The notes beneath the pieces were generated by a model that searched no databases, was not told the origin of the DNA, and was given only the letters and a program-made list of their open reading frames with translations. From assembly GCA_019635875.1 (NCBI GenBank), contig JAHBYP010000006.1, forward strand, positions 1 through 64,000: a stretch of DNA of 64,000 nt. The letters run 5' to 3'. Numbering within the stretch: position 1 is the stretch's first letter; the number at the start of each line of letters is the position of its first letter. Both the position numbers and the translations under genes were made by a program. Below, in pieces: positions 33,395-41,626 of this stretch. The DNA comes from Alphaproteobacteria bacterium (GTDB lineage: Bacteria; Pseudomonadota; Alphaproteobacteria; Reyranellales; Reyranellaceae).

Positions 33395-34066
33395 CTATCG
33401 GTTGCGCACCGCGATCTCCGCCATCGCGCCGTGGCCGCCCAGGCCCGAGGCGACGACCGAGTTGATGACGACCTGCGAGGTGTGCGCGGCGGCGTGCTTC
33501 TGGCCGTTGAGCGGCAAGGTCACGAGCGGCCCGACATGGCTGCCGGAGATCCTGCTCACCGGATCGTAGTTGACGCGGAAGTTCAGCCCCAGCTTGAAAC
33601 CGTTCACCTTCGTGCCGTCGGGCAGCTTGCCGGTGAAGACGCCCAGCGCCGGCGGCGCGTTGAAGGTGACGAACGGCAGGTTGCACTGCACGCCGCAATA
33701 CTGCGCCAGGTGGCCGCCGAGCGAATGGCCGACGATGATGATCACCGCGCCCGGATAGGCCTGCTGGATCTTGCGCGTGTACTTCAGCGCGTCGGTCGTG
33801 CGATCCGGCAGCCGGCCCAGCCCGATCGACACGTCGTCGTCCACCCAGTCCTTGGTGTTGAGCGCACCGGCGCTGCCGCGCATGCTCAGCATGTAGGTGT
33901 TGAGGCCCGCCAGATGCTTGTACAGGCCCACCGAGTAGGCCTTCATGCCGATGTCCTTGTTCTTGCCGTCGTAGAAGCCGCGCAGCAGTTCGTAGCCCTC
34001 GAAGTTCTCGTTCTTGTAAATTGCTTTGACACCCTTCGCGCAGTCGAGAACCGTCGTGAACGCCAT
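33395..34066 (-). CDS. Lipase class 3-like alpha/beta hydrolase
   Basis: A 223-residue protein with the nucleophile elbow VGHSLGGHLAQ (S115) and the downstream FNAPPALG segment, as in class 3 lipases (Mbeg1/DUF2974 relatives). There is no signal peptide, so it is probably cytoplasmic or attached to a larger system. The C-terminus is glycine-rich. The start at 34066 excludes 31 residues of an unsupported upstream extension. Confidence 0.82.
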   Translation of the reverse strand: MAFTTVLDCAKGVKAIYKNENFEGYELLRGFYDGKNKDIGMKAYSVGLYKHLAGLNTYMLSMRGSAGALNTKDWVDDDVSIGLGRLPDRTTDALKYTRKIQQAYPGAVIIIVGHSLGGHLAQYCGVQCNLPFVTFNAPPALGVFTGKLPDGTKVNGFKLGLNFRVNYDPVSRISGSHVGPLVTLPLNGQKHAAAHTSQVVINSVVASGLGGHGAMAEIAVRNR

Positions 34067-34155
34067 GATGCGAACCCCCCAATCATTGAGGCTGGAAGAT
34101 ATCAGCTTATGTCGCGTGTGAACACTTCTTTGGGGGCGCAGGCGTCCCGTCGGCT

Positions 34156-34434
34156 TCATCCCGTGATGCCGGCGGCTGCGGGATTGTGTCCTTCAATGAA
34201 CGAGTAGAGCTCGTCGAGTGGGTCCAACGCCTTTCGCGTGTAGCGGATCCTCACAGGCCGTGGCGCGCGAACGTTCGAGATCCGCGCGCTCCTGCTGCTC
34301 AGCGCGTATGGCTTCGTCTCGAGGCTGTCCATGCGCTCGAGCACTTCCGCCGCCGCGTCCTGTCAATCCGCGGGCCACGTCTTGACGGCCTCGAGTGCCT
34401 TCTGCAATCGCTTCGAGATGGCGGTCACGGGCAT
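34156..34434 (-). pseudogene. Decayed toxin-antitoxin remnant (antitoxin fused to ParE/RelE-like fragment)
   Basis: The frame from 34434 starts MPVTAISKRLQKALEAVKTW, a typical antitoxin N-terminus, and reaches a TGA at codon 24 in place of an expected Arg (PAD-stop-QDAAAE). After ERMDSLETKPYALSS the frame shifts; the expected ERADLE continuation is in the next frame. The end reads RPVRIRYTRKALDPLDELYSFIEGHNPAAA, the start of a ParE-type toxin, which then stops after about 35 residues. Three lesions mark it as dead. No SECIS-like hairpin follows this TGA. The surrounding 34067-34512 has no other gene. Confidence 0.75.
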
Positions 34435-34512
34435 CTCCGCAGGCAGCGCTTCATTTCGGCCATCTTAACCTCCCTCGGCTCGATGAAGCCATTGCATCGC
34501 GCGACGGGTCGC

Positions 34513-35565
34513 CTACGGCACCAGCACCGCGCGGCCCATGATCAGGCCCTTGCGCAGGTCCTGCAGGGCGTCGTTGGCCTCGTCGAGGCCGCGCGTGGTG
34601 ACCGGCACGGGGCTGACTTTGCCGTCGCGCACCAGGGCCATCATCTCGGCCATCTCGGCCGGCGTGCCGGTGACCGAGCCCATGAAGGCGGCACCGGTGA
34701 AGGCGAACATCGGCAGCGGCGTGGCGAACGTGCCGCCGAACAGCCCGACGATGATCAGCCGCCCGCCGCGCGCCAGCGCGCGCTGGCCGAACTGCGCCGA
34801 GGATTCTGCGCCGACGAAATCGATCGCCGCGCCCACACCGGTGCCGCCGGTGAGGTCCATGATCTGCTTGCGCGCCTCCTTCTCGCGCGGATCGAGCACC
34901 GCTGATGCGCCGTGTTTGAGCGCCAGCTCGCGCTTCTTCGGATCGATGTCGGCGACGATGGGATCGCGGCCCATGACGGCGCGCGCCAGCTGCACGCCCA
35001 TCAGACCCACACCACCCGCGCCGATGATCAGGATCGGCTTGCCGATGTCGTGGCCTTGCGCCTTCTTCACCGCGCCGAAGGCGGTGATGCCCGAGCAGGC
35101 GTAGAGGCAGGCGAGCTCGGTGGGCACCGAACCGTAGTCGAACAGGTACTTCGGGTGCGGCACCAGCGCGTGCGTGGCGAAGCCGCCATCGGCGTTGACG
35201 CCCATCGCCCGCGGATTGCCGCAGAGATTCTCCAGCCCGTTGGCGCAGTGCCAGCATTTGCCGCAGCCGATCCAGGGATAGACCACCGCCTTCTGGCCCA
35301 CCGCCGCGCCTTTCGCATCCGGCCCCACGGCCTCGACCACGCCGACGATCTCGTGGCCCATGATGCGCGGCGGGTTCATGGTCTTGGCGGTCGAGTACCT
35401 GTTGCCGCCGCCCATGTCGAAATAGCCTTCCCACAGATGCACGTCGCTGTGGCAGACACCGGCCGCCGTGATGCGCACCAGCACCTCGCTGCCCTGCGGC
35501 GCCGGCGTCGGCTCCTCGACCTTCTGCATCGGCTGGCCGAACTCGACGACCTTGTAGCTCTTCAT
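34513..35565 (-). CDS. Zinc-dependent alcohol dehydrogenase
   Basis: A 350-residue medium-chain dehydrogenase. The catalytic zinc site is in GVCHSDVHLW and GHEIVGVVEAVG, and the structural zinc cysteines are in GCGKCWHCANGLENLC. The NAD-binding motif is GAGGVGLMGVQLA. It probably oxidises alcohols or reduces aldehydes in the cytoplasm with NAD. Substrate unknown. It stands alone between the toxin-antitoxin remnant and the HExxH gene pair. Confidence 0.93.
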   Translation of the reverse strand: MKSYKVVEFGQPMQKVEEPTPAPQGSEVLVRITAAGVCHSDVHLWEGYFDMGGGNRYSTAKTMNPPRIMGHEIVGVVEAVGPDAKGAAVGQKAVVYPWIGCGKCWHCANGLENLCGNPRAMGVNADGGFATHALVPHPKYLFDYGSVPTELACLYACSGITAFGAVKKAQGHDIGKPILIIGAGGVGLMGVQLARAVMGRDPIVADIDPKKRELALKHGASAVLDPREKEARKQIMDLTGGTGVGAAIDFVGAESSAQFGQRALARGGRLIIVGLFGGTFATPLPMFAFTGAAFMGSVTGTPAEMAEMMALVRDGKVSPVPVTTRGLDEANDALQDLRKGLIMGRAVLVP

Positions 35566-35657
35566 GAGACCCGTTCCCTCGATTGCGTCGCGGGCGAGTG
35601 TAGGAGCTTCCGCCGTCAGCGCAAATGCCGCGCAACCGGCGCGCGGAACAGCGGCGC

Positions 35658-36248
35658 CTATAGACCGTTCGCGGTGGTCGGGGTCTCGACGCCGATATTG
35701 TAGGTGCCATCGTCGACGATGACGCTGCGCAGGTTCGTCGCCTCATCCGTCGTCACGTAGGCGCCGCGCTGGTGCATGATCCGCTTCGCGATCTCGGCTG
35801 CGTGATAGAAGATGGTGGAGTCTCCCTTCAGCGTCTTGCCCGTCTCGTACAGGTGGTAGAGGCAGCCTGCGACGTAGGCGGCCGCCTCGTTCTCGCTCGC
35901 CGTCATGAAGCGTGAGCCGCCGCGAGGGTGATAGTATCCGCCGCCGTAGACGTCGTGCAGCGCGTGCACGCATTCATGCAGGATGACGGCCCTTTCCCCC
36001 GCGATTGCGCCGTAATCCTTCCGGGTAAACTGGAGCGTGTTGGTGGCGTTGTCGTACTGGGCCGCCACGCCCTTCGGGAGATACTTGACGATGTCGATCC
36101 GCACGCCGCCGACGGCGCTGACCGAGACGAGGCTCTTGACCGCCGCAAGACCGATGGCGTCGACGTGGATCAGGCCGAGGTGGAAGTCGATCCGCTTCGC
36201 CGACGGCGAGGTGAGGACGCCCATGACTGTCTGCAGGAGGTCGGCCAT
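35658..36248 (-). CDS. Putative zincin-like metalloprotein, paralogue 1
   Basis: A 196-residue protein without signal peptide. It contains HECVH (91-95), the HExxH zinc motif, in VILHECVHALHD, followed by SENEAAAYVA with E119/E121 about 25 residues later, a spacing compatible with a gluzincin third ligand. The rest matches no family I know. It is a tandem duplicate of the gene at 36258-36842, starting 9 bases after that gene's stop. GGAG precedes its ATG. Confidence 0.72.
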   Translation of the reverse strand: MADLLQTVMGVLTSPSAKRIDFHLGLIHVDAIGLAAVKSLVSVSAVGGVRIDIVKYLPKGVAAQYDNATNTLQFTRKDYGAIAGERAVILHECVHALHDVYGGGYYHPRGGSRFMTASENEAAAYVAGCLYHLYETGKTLKGDSTIFYHAAEIAKRIMHQRGAYVTTDEATNLRSVIVDDGTYNIGVETPTTANGL

Positions 36249-36257
36249 GGCGTGCTC

Positions 36258-36842
36258 CTACGGACCGTCGGCGACGGTCAGGGTGTCGTAGCGGTACTTG
36301 TAGGTGGAGTCGCTGACGATCGCGATGCGCAGCGCCCTGGCTTCTTCGACCGTCACGAAGGCTCCGCGCTTGTTCATGATTCGCTTGGCGATCATGGCGG
36401 CGATGTCGAAGATCGGATCGCCGTGGCCCTGCACGCCGCCGCCGGTTTCGTAGGCGTAGAACAGCGCGTCCGCGACGTACGCCGCCGCCTCGTTCTCGCT
36501 GCGCGGCGTGAATTTCGACCCGCCTTTCTGGGGGAAATAGGTCCCGCCGCCGTACATGTCGTGCAGCGCGTGGATGCATTCATGCAGGATGTCGGAACGC
36601 TCCTTGGCGTTCGCCCCGTAGGTGTCGCGGGGAAATTCCAGGCCGTTCGTGTCGTTGCGGTACTGCGCCGCCACGCCCGCGACCATGGAGACGACCTTGA
36701 TTGGGATCGCATTGACCGCAACCAGGTTGTGGATTGCGGCGATGCCCGCGGCGTCGACGTTGATCGTTCCCAGGTGAAAGTCGATGCGTCTCGCCGAGGG
36801 CGAGCTCAGCACGTTCATTACCGTCTGCCGGATATCGGCCAT
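36258..36842 (-). CDS. Putative zincin-like metalloprotein, paralogue 2
   Basis: A 194-residue protein similar along its whole length to the next gene (about half of residues identical by eye): shared PSARRIDFHLG, HECIH (87-91), SENEAAAYVA (115-124) and the C-terminal AKRIMNKRGAFVT. AGGAGG supports the start at 36842; an ATG two codons earlier is too close to it. The pair forms a two-gene operon of unknown function. Confidence 0.72.
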   Translation of the reverse strand: MADIRQTVMNVLSSPSARRIDFHLGTINVDAAGIAAIHNLVAVNAIPIKVVSMVAGVAAQYRNDTNGLEFPRDTYGANAKERSDILHECIHALHDMYGGGTYFPQKGGSKFTPRSENEAAAYVADALFYAYETGGGVQGHGDPIFDIAAMIAKRIMNKRGAFVTVEEARALRIAIVSDSTYKYRYDTLTVADGP

Positions 36843-36983
36843 GGGCATTCCTCCTGCCACGTGCGACAGGATGGACGGCGGCCTCAGGCGCGTCTGTTCC
36901 CCGGGACACAGGCGCGCCGAAAGAGGCGCCGCGGTTGCCCGCGACGCCCCTCCTCGGCTGTCCGAATAGGAAGGGGAGAAGAA

Positions 36984-37436
36984 CTACTCGGCAGCCTGCA
37001 GCTGCGGACGCGCCGGCTGGGTGCTGACCGGGATCACGCGAGGCTTCTTCTCCTCGGGGATCTCGCGCACCAGCTCGATGTGCAGCAGGCCGTTCTCCAG
37101 CTTCGCGTCGGTCACGCGCACATGGTCGGCGACCTCGAAGCGGCGCTCGAAGGCGCGGGCGGCGATGCCGCGATGCAGGTAGGCGTTCTGCTCGTCCCTG
37201 GCGGCGATCTTGCCGGAGACCTTCAGCGCGTTCTCCTGCTGGACGATCTCGATGTCCTTGTCGGTGAAGCCCGCCACCGCGAGTGTGATGCGGTACCCGT
37301 TGTCGCCGACCTTCTCGATGTTGTAGGGCGGGTAGCCGTTGCCACCCATGTCGCTGTTCACGGAGTCCAGAAGCTGGAAGACGCGGTCGAAGCCGACGGT
37401 CGAACGGAACAGCGGCGAAAAGTCATAAGCACGCAT
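36984..37436 (-). CDS. Hsp20 small heat shock protein
   Basis: A 150-residue small heat shock protein that holds unfolding proteins in soluble form. The N-terminus MRAYDFSPLFRSTVGFDRVF is typical of IbpA/HspA proteins of alphaproteobacteria. The alpha-crystallin domain spans about 38-130, with AVAGF and the C-terminal strand ENGLLHIELVREIPEE; the IxI/V-like motif PRVIPV follows. GGAGGG precedes the ATG and is sequestered in a ROSE-like hairpin. An RpoH-type promoter lies about 110 bases upstream. Confidence 0.95.
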   Translation of the reverse strand: MRAYDFSPLFRSTVGFDRVFQLLDSVNSDMGGNGYPPYNIEKVGDNGYRITLAVAGFTDKDIEIVQQENALKVSGKIAARDEQNAYLHRGIAARAFERRFEVADHVRVTDAKLENGLLHIELVREIPEEKKPRVIPVSTQPARPQLQAAE

Positions 37437-37440
37437 GGAA

Positions 37441-37495
37441 ACACCCTCCAGGTGAGCGATGTGACAGTCAGTGGCCCCCTGGGTGTCAGCCACCC
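37441..37495 (-). promoter_or_regulatory. ROSE-type RNA thermometer in the hsp20 leader
   Basis: The leader's last hairpin (37441-37462) pairs ACAUCGCUC with the segment GGAGGGUGU containing the ribosome-binding site. Its UCGCU matches the ROSE signature UYGCU facing AGG, including the G-G mismatch and bulged C. A second hairpin GGGTG-GCTGA-CACCC lies just upstream (37481-37495). Melting at high temperature would free the site. Confidence 0.7.
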
Positions 37496-37544
37496 GTGGC
37501 GGGCCGTTGCTCGCCGCCCCGCTATGGGCCCGGCGATAACCGTG

Positions 37545-37572
37545 AGATAGGTGGGCCGGACCCTGCTTCAAG
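37545..37572 (-). promoter_or_regulatory. RpoH (sigma-32) promoter of hsp20
   Basis: On the minus strand CTTGAA (37567-37572) is followed after 15 bases by CCTATCT (37545-37551). This fits the alphaproteobacterial RpoH consensus CTTG-N17/18-CYTATNT. It would start transcription about 100 bases before the hsp20 ATG, giving a leader long enough for the thermometer. Confidence 0.75.
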
Positions 37573-37645
37573 GGGGCCGGATTCGCCTTATGATCGCCGC
37601 CTGAGCGATCGTTCAGTCGCAGCCGGGGGGGGAGGCGTCAGGCGC

Positions 37646-38350
37646 TTGATCGGGTTCCTTGCCGTCATCCTGCACCTGCTCTGGGTCGGGATCGCCTTCA
37701 TCGTCTTCACCAGCTGGCGTCGCCTGCGCGAGGACGGCGACACGACGACGGTGGCGATGGCGCGGCTGCGGCCGGGCATGGAGGCGAGCGTGCGCGGCCG
37801 CCTGGCGTTCCACGGTGTCGAGCGCACGAGCCTGCTCGGCGCCGAGCCCGCGGTGTGGTTCGACTGGAAGATCCAACGACTCGACGATGCGTCGCTCATT
37901 TCGGCGGGACGCTGGATCACAGAGGCGGCCGGCCGCTCGCAGGAGCCCTTCGCCATCGTCGACGATGCCGGCAACCGCGTGCTGGTGTGGCCGATGGGCG
38001 CCGAGGTGCGCGACGCGGGCAAGACGACGTGGGATGGCGATTACCCGGACACCATGGACGAGGCGCTGCGGGGCAGCCTGTCGGCGATCGACGCCGAGTC
38101 GCTGCATAGCACCGAGCGCTGGTTGCCGCCGGGCATGGATTGCGTCGTCAGCGGCCGCGTCGAGGCACCCGGGCCCGGCTACGGGCCTGACATGCGCGGG
38201 CTGATCCGCACCGGCGGCAGCCATGCCTTGCGCATCGCGGCGGGTGGGCCGCTCAATGCGCTGGCCGAGCGGCGGCGCAACACCAGGCGCGCCGCGCTCA
38301 TCGCGCTGGCGGCCTTGGTGCTGGCCGTGATCGCCTCGATCCACGCATAG
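37646..38350 (+). CDS. Two-TM membrane protein, possibly GIDE-like
   Basis: A 234-residue protein with a transmembrane segment at each end (about 1-22 and 213-232) and a 190-residue soluble middle. The middle begins LRPGMEASVRGRLAFHGVERTSLLGAEPAVWFDWKIQR, reminiscent of the GIDE domain that lies between two membrane helices in other proteins; the likeness is weak. No ATG fits: the TTG at 37646 follows GGGGGAGG and is the best start. It is divergent from hsp20. Confidence 0.65.
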   Translation: MIGFLAVILHLLWVGIAFIVFTSWRRLREDGDTTTVAMARLRPGMEASVRGRLAFHGVERTSLLGAEPAVWFDWKIQRLDDASLISAGRWITEAAGRSQEPFAIVDDAGNRVLVWPMGAEVRDAGKTTWDGDYPDTMDEALRGSLSAIDAESLHSTERWLPPGMDCVVSGRVEAPGPGYGPDMRGLIRTGGSHALRIAAGGPLNALAERRRNTRRAALIALAALVLAVIASIHA

Positions 38351-38428
38351 CTGCCCGGACTTGACCGGCGCAGCCTTGCCGGTCTCGGGTGCCGCGACCA
38401 TCATCGCGGCGCAGGGGAGTTGAGGACC

Positions 38429-39412
38429 ATGACCGGCATCACGCGTCGTACCGCCCTGATCGGGGCCGCCACCACCACCGCCACCCTGGCGCTCGCGGCG
38501 CCTGCCATCGCCCAGACCAGGTTCCCGGAACGCACCATCCGCCTGATCGTGCCCTGGGCGCCGGGCGGACCGGCCGATATCGGCTTTCGCATCCTGGGCG
38601 AGTCGGTGGCCAAGAAGCTCGGCCAGTCTGTGGTGATCGAAAACAAGGCCGGCGCTTCGGGCATCCTCGGCGCCATGGCGCTGCAGAACGAGAAGCCCGA
38701 CGGCCATGTCGTGTCGCAGATGCACATGAGCGTGCTGCGCCAGCCGCTGCTCAACAGGCAGCTCACGTATCATCCGATCAACGACCTGACCTACATCCTG
38801 CAGATCACCGGCTTCGTCATGGGCATCGTCGTCAAGGCCGACGCGCCGTGGAAGACGCTGCCCGAGCTGCTTGCCCATGCCAAGGCCAACCCGGGCAAGC
38901 TGAACTGGGGCACCCTGGGCATCGGCTCGACGCAGCATCTGGCGATGGAGCGCGTCGGCGCGGCGCAGGGCGGGCTGAGCTGGACGCATGCGCCCTATCG
39001 CGGCACATCGGACACCCTGCGCGCGCTGCTCGGCGGCGAGATCGATTTCGCCTCGGAGTCGTCGGGCTGGGCGCCGATGGTCAATGCCGGCCAGCTGCGC
39101 CTGCTGGCGGTGTTCACCGCCACCCGCGCCAGGCGCTTCCCCGACGTGCCGACGGTGAAGGAGCTGGGCATCGACGTCACCGTCGAATCGCCCGGCGGCC
39201 TGATCGGCCCGAAGGGCATGGACGCGGGCGTGGTGAGGATCCTCGGCGACGCCTTCAAGGCGGCGGCGCAGGAGAAGGCGCATCTCGACTTCCTCGAGAA
39301 GGTCGACCAGCCGCTCCTGCTCAAGGACGGCCCCGAGTATCGCGACTACATGGCGAGGACCTACGACGAGGAGCGCGCGCTTCTGCGCAAGCTCAACCTG
39401 CTGCCGGCTTGA
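38429..39412 (+). CDS. Bug family tripartite tricarboxylate transporter substrate-binding protein
   Basis: A 327-residue periplasmic receptor with a twin-arginine-like signal (GITRRTALIGAATTTATLAL, ending APAIAQ). The family segments FPERTIRLIVPWAPGGPADI, VVIENKAGASG and APYRGTSDTLRALLGG are clear. It has no permease neighbours and is not a close duplicate of the Bug protein at 17120. The downstream 2OG oxygenase, beyond a family B repeat, may be related in pathway. Ligand unknown. Confidence 0.92.
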   Translation: MTGITRRTALIGAATTTATLALAAPAIAQTRFPERTIRLIVPWAPGGPADIGFRILGESVAKKLGQSVVIENKAGASGILGAMALQNEKPDGHVVSQMHMSVLRQPLLNRQLTYHPINDLTYILQITGFVMGIVVKADAPWKTLPELLAHAKANPGKLNWGTLGIGSTQHLAMERVGAAQGGLSWTHAPYRGTSDTLRALLGGEIDFASESSGWAPMVNAGQLRLLAVFTATRARRFPDVPTVKELGIDVTVESPGGLIGPKGMDAGVVRILGDAFKAAAQEKAHLDFLEKVDQPLLLKDGPEYRDYMARTYDEERALLRKLNLLPA

Positions 39413-39415
39413 ATC

Positions 39416-39535
39416 CCTTCCCCCGGAGGGGGAAGGTGCCCGAAGGGCGGAAGGGGGATGTCGAAGACGAACACCGCGTCTGTTGAGGCATCCCGCTTAC
39501 GTCGCTGCGCGCCACCTTCCCCCTCCGGGGGAAGG
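39416..39535. repeat. Dispersed inverted repeat, family B copy 3
   Basis: CCTTCCCCCGGAGGGGGAAGG starts the element and CACCTTCCCCCTCCGGGGGAAGG ends it. The centre is diverged (TTGAGGCATCCCGCTTACG). It lies between the Bug receptor and 2OG oxygenase genes on the plus strand. Confidence 0.85.
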
Positions 39536-39558
39536 CAAGAGAGAGTGAGGACATCTCC

Positions 39559-40548
39559 ATGACCGACACGATTCCCATCCTCGATCTCGCGCCGCTGCGC
39601 GCGGGCGAGCCCGGCGCGCTGGACAGGCTCGGCGCCGAATTGCGCCACGCCTTCACCGAAATCGGCTTCTACTTCGTGAAGGGCCACGGCGTGCCGCAGT
39701 CGCTGCTCGACGCCACCTTCGCCGAGGCCGAGCGCTTCCACGCCCAGCCGCTCGCGGCCAAGGAAGCGATGAAGATCGACGAGCACAATATCGGCTACAT
39801 GCCGATGCGCGGCGCCACCGCGCGCTACAACCTGGTCGGCGACACACCAGTGCTGCCCAACGTCAACGAGGCGGTGTTCTTCAAGCGCGAGCTGCCGGCC
39901 GACCATGTCGACGTGCTGGCCAGGGCGCGCTTCCGCGGCGCCAACCGCTGGCCTGACCTGCCGGGCTTCCGCGGCCAGATCCTCGCCACCTGCGACGCCT
40001 TCGAGCGGCTGGCGCTCAGCCTGCTGCCGATCTACGCCCGCGCGCTCGAGCTGCCGGCCGACTATTTCGCGCGCTTCTTCGTCGATCCGATGTACACGCT
40101 GCGCATGTCGCACTACCCGCAGCAGGAACCGACGGCGCCCAACAACGAGTTCGGCATCGCGCCGCATCTCGACACCAGCTTCATGACCATCCTGGCGCAG
40201 AACAGGATCCCCGGCCTGTCGCTGCGCCTGCCCGACGGACGCTGGATCGACGCACCGGCGCTCGAGGGCGCGCTGCTGGTCAACGGCGGCATGATGCTGC
40301 GGCGCTGGACCGACGGCCGCTTCCTCGCCACGCCGCACCGCGTGATCAACCGCTCCGGCCTAGAGCGCTACGCCATCCCGTTCTTCTTCGACTGCAACTA
40401 CCGCGCCGTGATGACGCCGATCACCGCCGACGGCAGCCCCGGCCGCGAGCCGCCCTTCACCTATGCCGAGTTCATGACCACCTACCAGCAGGCCAACTTC
40501 CACCACGCGCAGGTCGACGGGAAGAAGCTGGAGCTGCAGGGGGCGTGA
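39559..40548 (+). CDS. 2-oxoglutarate/Fe(II)-dependent oxygenase (isopenicillin N synthase family)
   Basis: A 329-residue oxygenase. The DIOX_N-type N-terminus (IPILDLAPLRAG, then FYFVKGHGVP) precedes the jelly-roll core. The iron ligands are H and D in APHLDTS and H in ATPHRVINR; the following RYAIPFFFD is the 2-oxoglutarate or substrate-binding segment. It hydroxylates or desaturates an unknown small molecule. Confidence 0.92.
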   Translation: MTDTIPILDLAPLRAGEPGALDRLGAELRHAFTEIGFYFVKGHGVPQSLLDATFAEAERFHAQPLAAKEAMKIDEHNIGYMPMRGATARYNLVGDTPVLPNVNEAVFFKRELPADHVDVLARARFRGANRWPDLPGFRGQILATCDAFERLALSLLPIYARALELPADYFARFFVDPMYTLRMSHYPQQEPTAPNNEFGIAPHLDTSFMTILAQNRIPGLSLRLPDGRWIDAPALEGALLVNGGMMLRRWTDGRFLATPHRVINRSGLERYAIPFFFDCNYRAVMTPITADGSPGREPPFTYAEFMTTYQQANFHHAQVDGKKLELQGA

Positions 40549-40598
40549 GACTTACGCACGCGGTACCGCGGGATCCTGACGATGCCGGGCTTCTACCC

Positions 40599-41060
40599 TC
40601 AATACGTCGGCGGCTTGGCAATCCATGGAGCGCTGCCGCCCGATTTCTTCAGGTCGGCTTCACCGTCGCGGATGCCCGCTTCCTTCGCCGCCATCTGCAA
40701 CAGCGTCAGCTTGGATGGCGGCTTGTTCGGGTTATGGGCCGGTGTGATGCCGATCATTTTTCCGAGATCGTAGATGTTGTTCATGGTGCGCAATTGCCAC
40801 GAAGGATACTTGCCGGTGCCGATCCAGCAGCGGCACAGGAAGTAGTGTTCAACGGCCGCGTTCATGGCGTCGTCGGAATCGACCAGGTCGGCAGGCCAGA
40901 AAGAGACTGGCGGATTGCCATTCCAGCCCGCATTGCGCACCTGATACAGGTCGGACTTGATCTGGCAATATTTGTCGGGTTCGGGAAGCGCCGATCGATA
41001 CGCCTTCCATTTGGCCAGCAACTCGTTGAGGCGTGTCAATTGCGCTGGAGGGGCTGCCAT
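40599..41060 (-). CDS. Uncharacterised cytoplasmic protein
   Basis: A 153-residue protein without signal peptide or membrane segment. It contains two cysteines close together (CRCWIG) and an aromatic-rich middle (VEHYFLCRCW, KYPSWQLRTMNNIYDLGKMIG). GGGAGA lies at a suitable distance from the ATG. Codon use agrees with neighbours although GC is a little lower. I recognise no family. Confidence 0.62.
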   Translation of the reverse strand: MAAPPAQLTRLNELLAKWKAYRSALPEPDKYCQIKSDLYQVRNAGWNGNPPVSFWPADLVDSDDAMNAAVEHYFLCRCWIGTGKYPSWQLRTMNNIYDLGKMIGITPAHNPNKPPSKLTLLQMAAKEAGIRDGEADLKKSGGSAPWIAKPPTY

Positions 41061-41231
41061 CGGACATCTCCCAAAGCACCAACGCTATCCCGGCGGGTCG
41101 GTGGTGTCCATTGAGTCGGCATCCTTGCGCCAGGGTTGCCCGACCGAGCGTGCGGGCCAATGGCGAAGTGGTCGGGTCCGGAGGCTTCGCGCGTCAGCGC
41201 GCTGCTGACGGCACCTGCCGAGAGCGCGGCG

Positions 41232-41543
41232 CTACTTCAACGTCGCGATGTACGCCGCAATGTCCGAGGCCTCGGCGCGGGTCAGCGACATGTCGGGCAT
41301 CCTGGGGTGCGGGTCGAGCAGGAAGAATGCGACCGTGCGCTCGCTGAAATCGGCGCGCCGCGCGATGACGGGGAACGGCGTCGCCTCGCTCACCGCGCCG
41401 GTCTGCTTCTCCGACACGACGTGGCAGGCGGCGCACCAGCGGCGCGCCAGGCGCTCGCCGTTGAGCGGATCGCCGGCCAGCGCCGGCGCGCTCGCAAGCG
41501 CCATCGCGATCGCCGCCACGCCCAGACACAACAGCCGGTTCAT
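41232..41543 (-). CDS. Small periplasmic c-type cytochrome
   Basis: A 103-residue class I cytochrome c. A signal peptide (about 1-23, ending APALA) precedes the haem-binding CAACH (C37, C40, H41). The distal methionine is M82 or M85 in HPRMPDMSL. The C-terminal helix ASDIAAYIATLK is typical. It carries electrons in the periplasm; the partner is unknown. The start was placed at MNRLLCLG rather than further upstream to keep the signal peptide. Confidence 0.9.
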   Translation of the reverse strand: MNRLLCLGVAAIAMALASAPALAGDPLNGERLARRWCAACHVVSEKQTGAVSEATPFPVIARRADFSERTVAFFLLDPHPRMPDMSLTRAEASDIAAYIATLK

Positions 41544-41626
41544 GCGCGTCACCATCGCCGTCGACATCGCGGGCATGATGACGCGCCGGCCGTCGGCGCG
41601 GCTTGATGCAGGTCAAGCGCGTGGGC

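Noticed and set aside
34363..34365. The in-frame TGA in the antitoxin remnant as another selenocysteine codon
   Set aside because: No SECIS-like hairpin follows, there is no redox motif and the rest of the gene is frameshifted.
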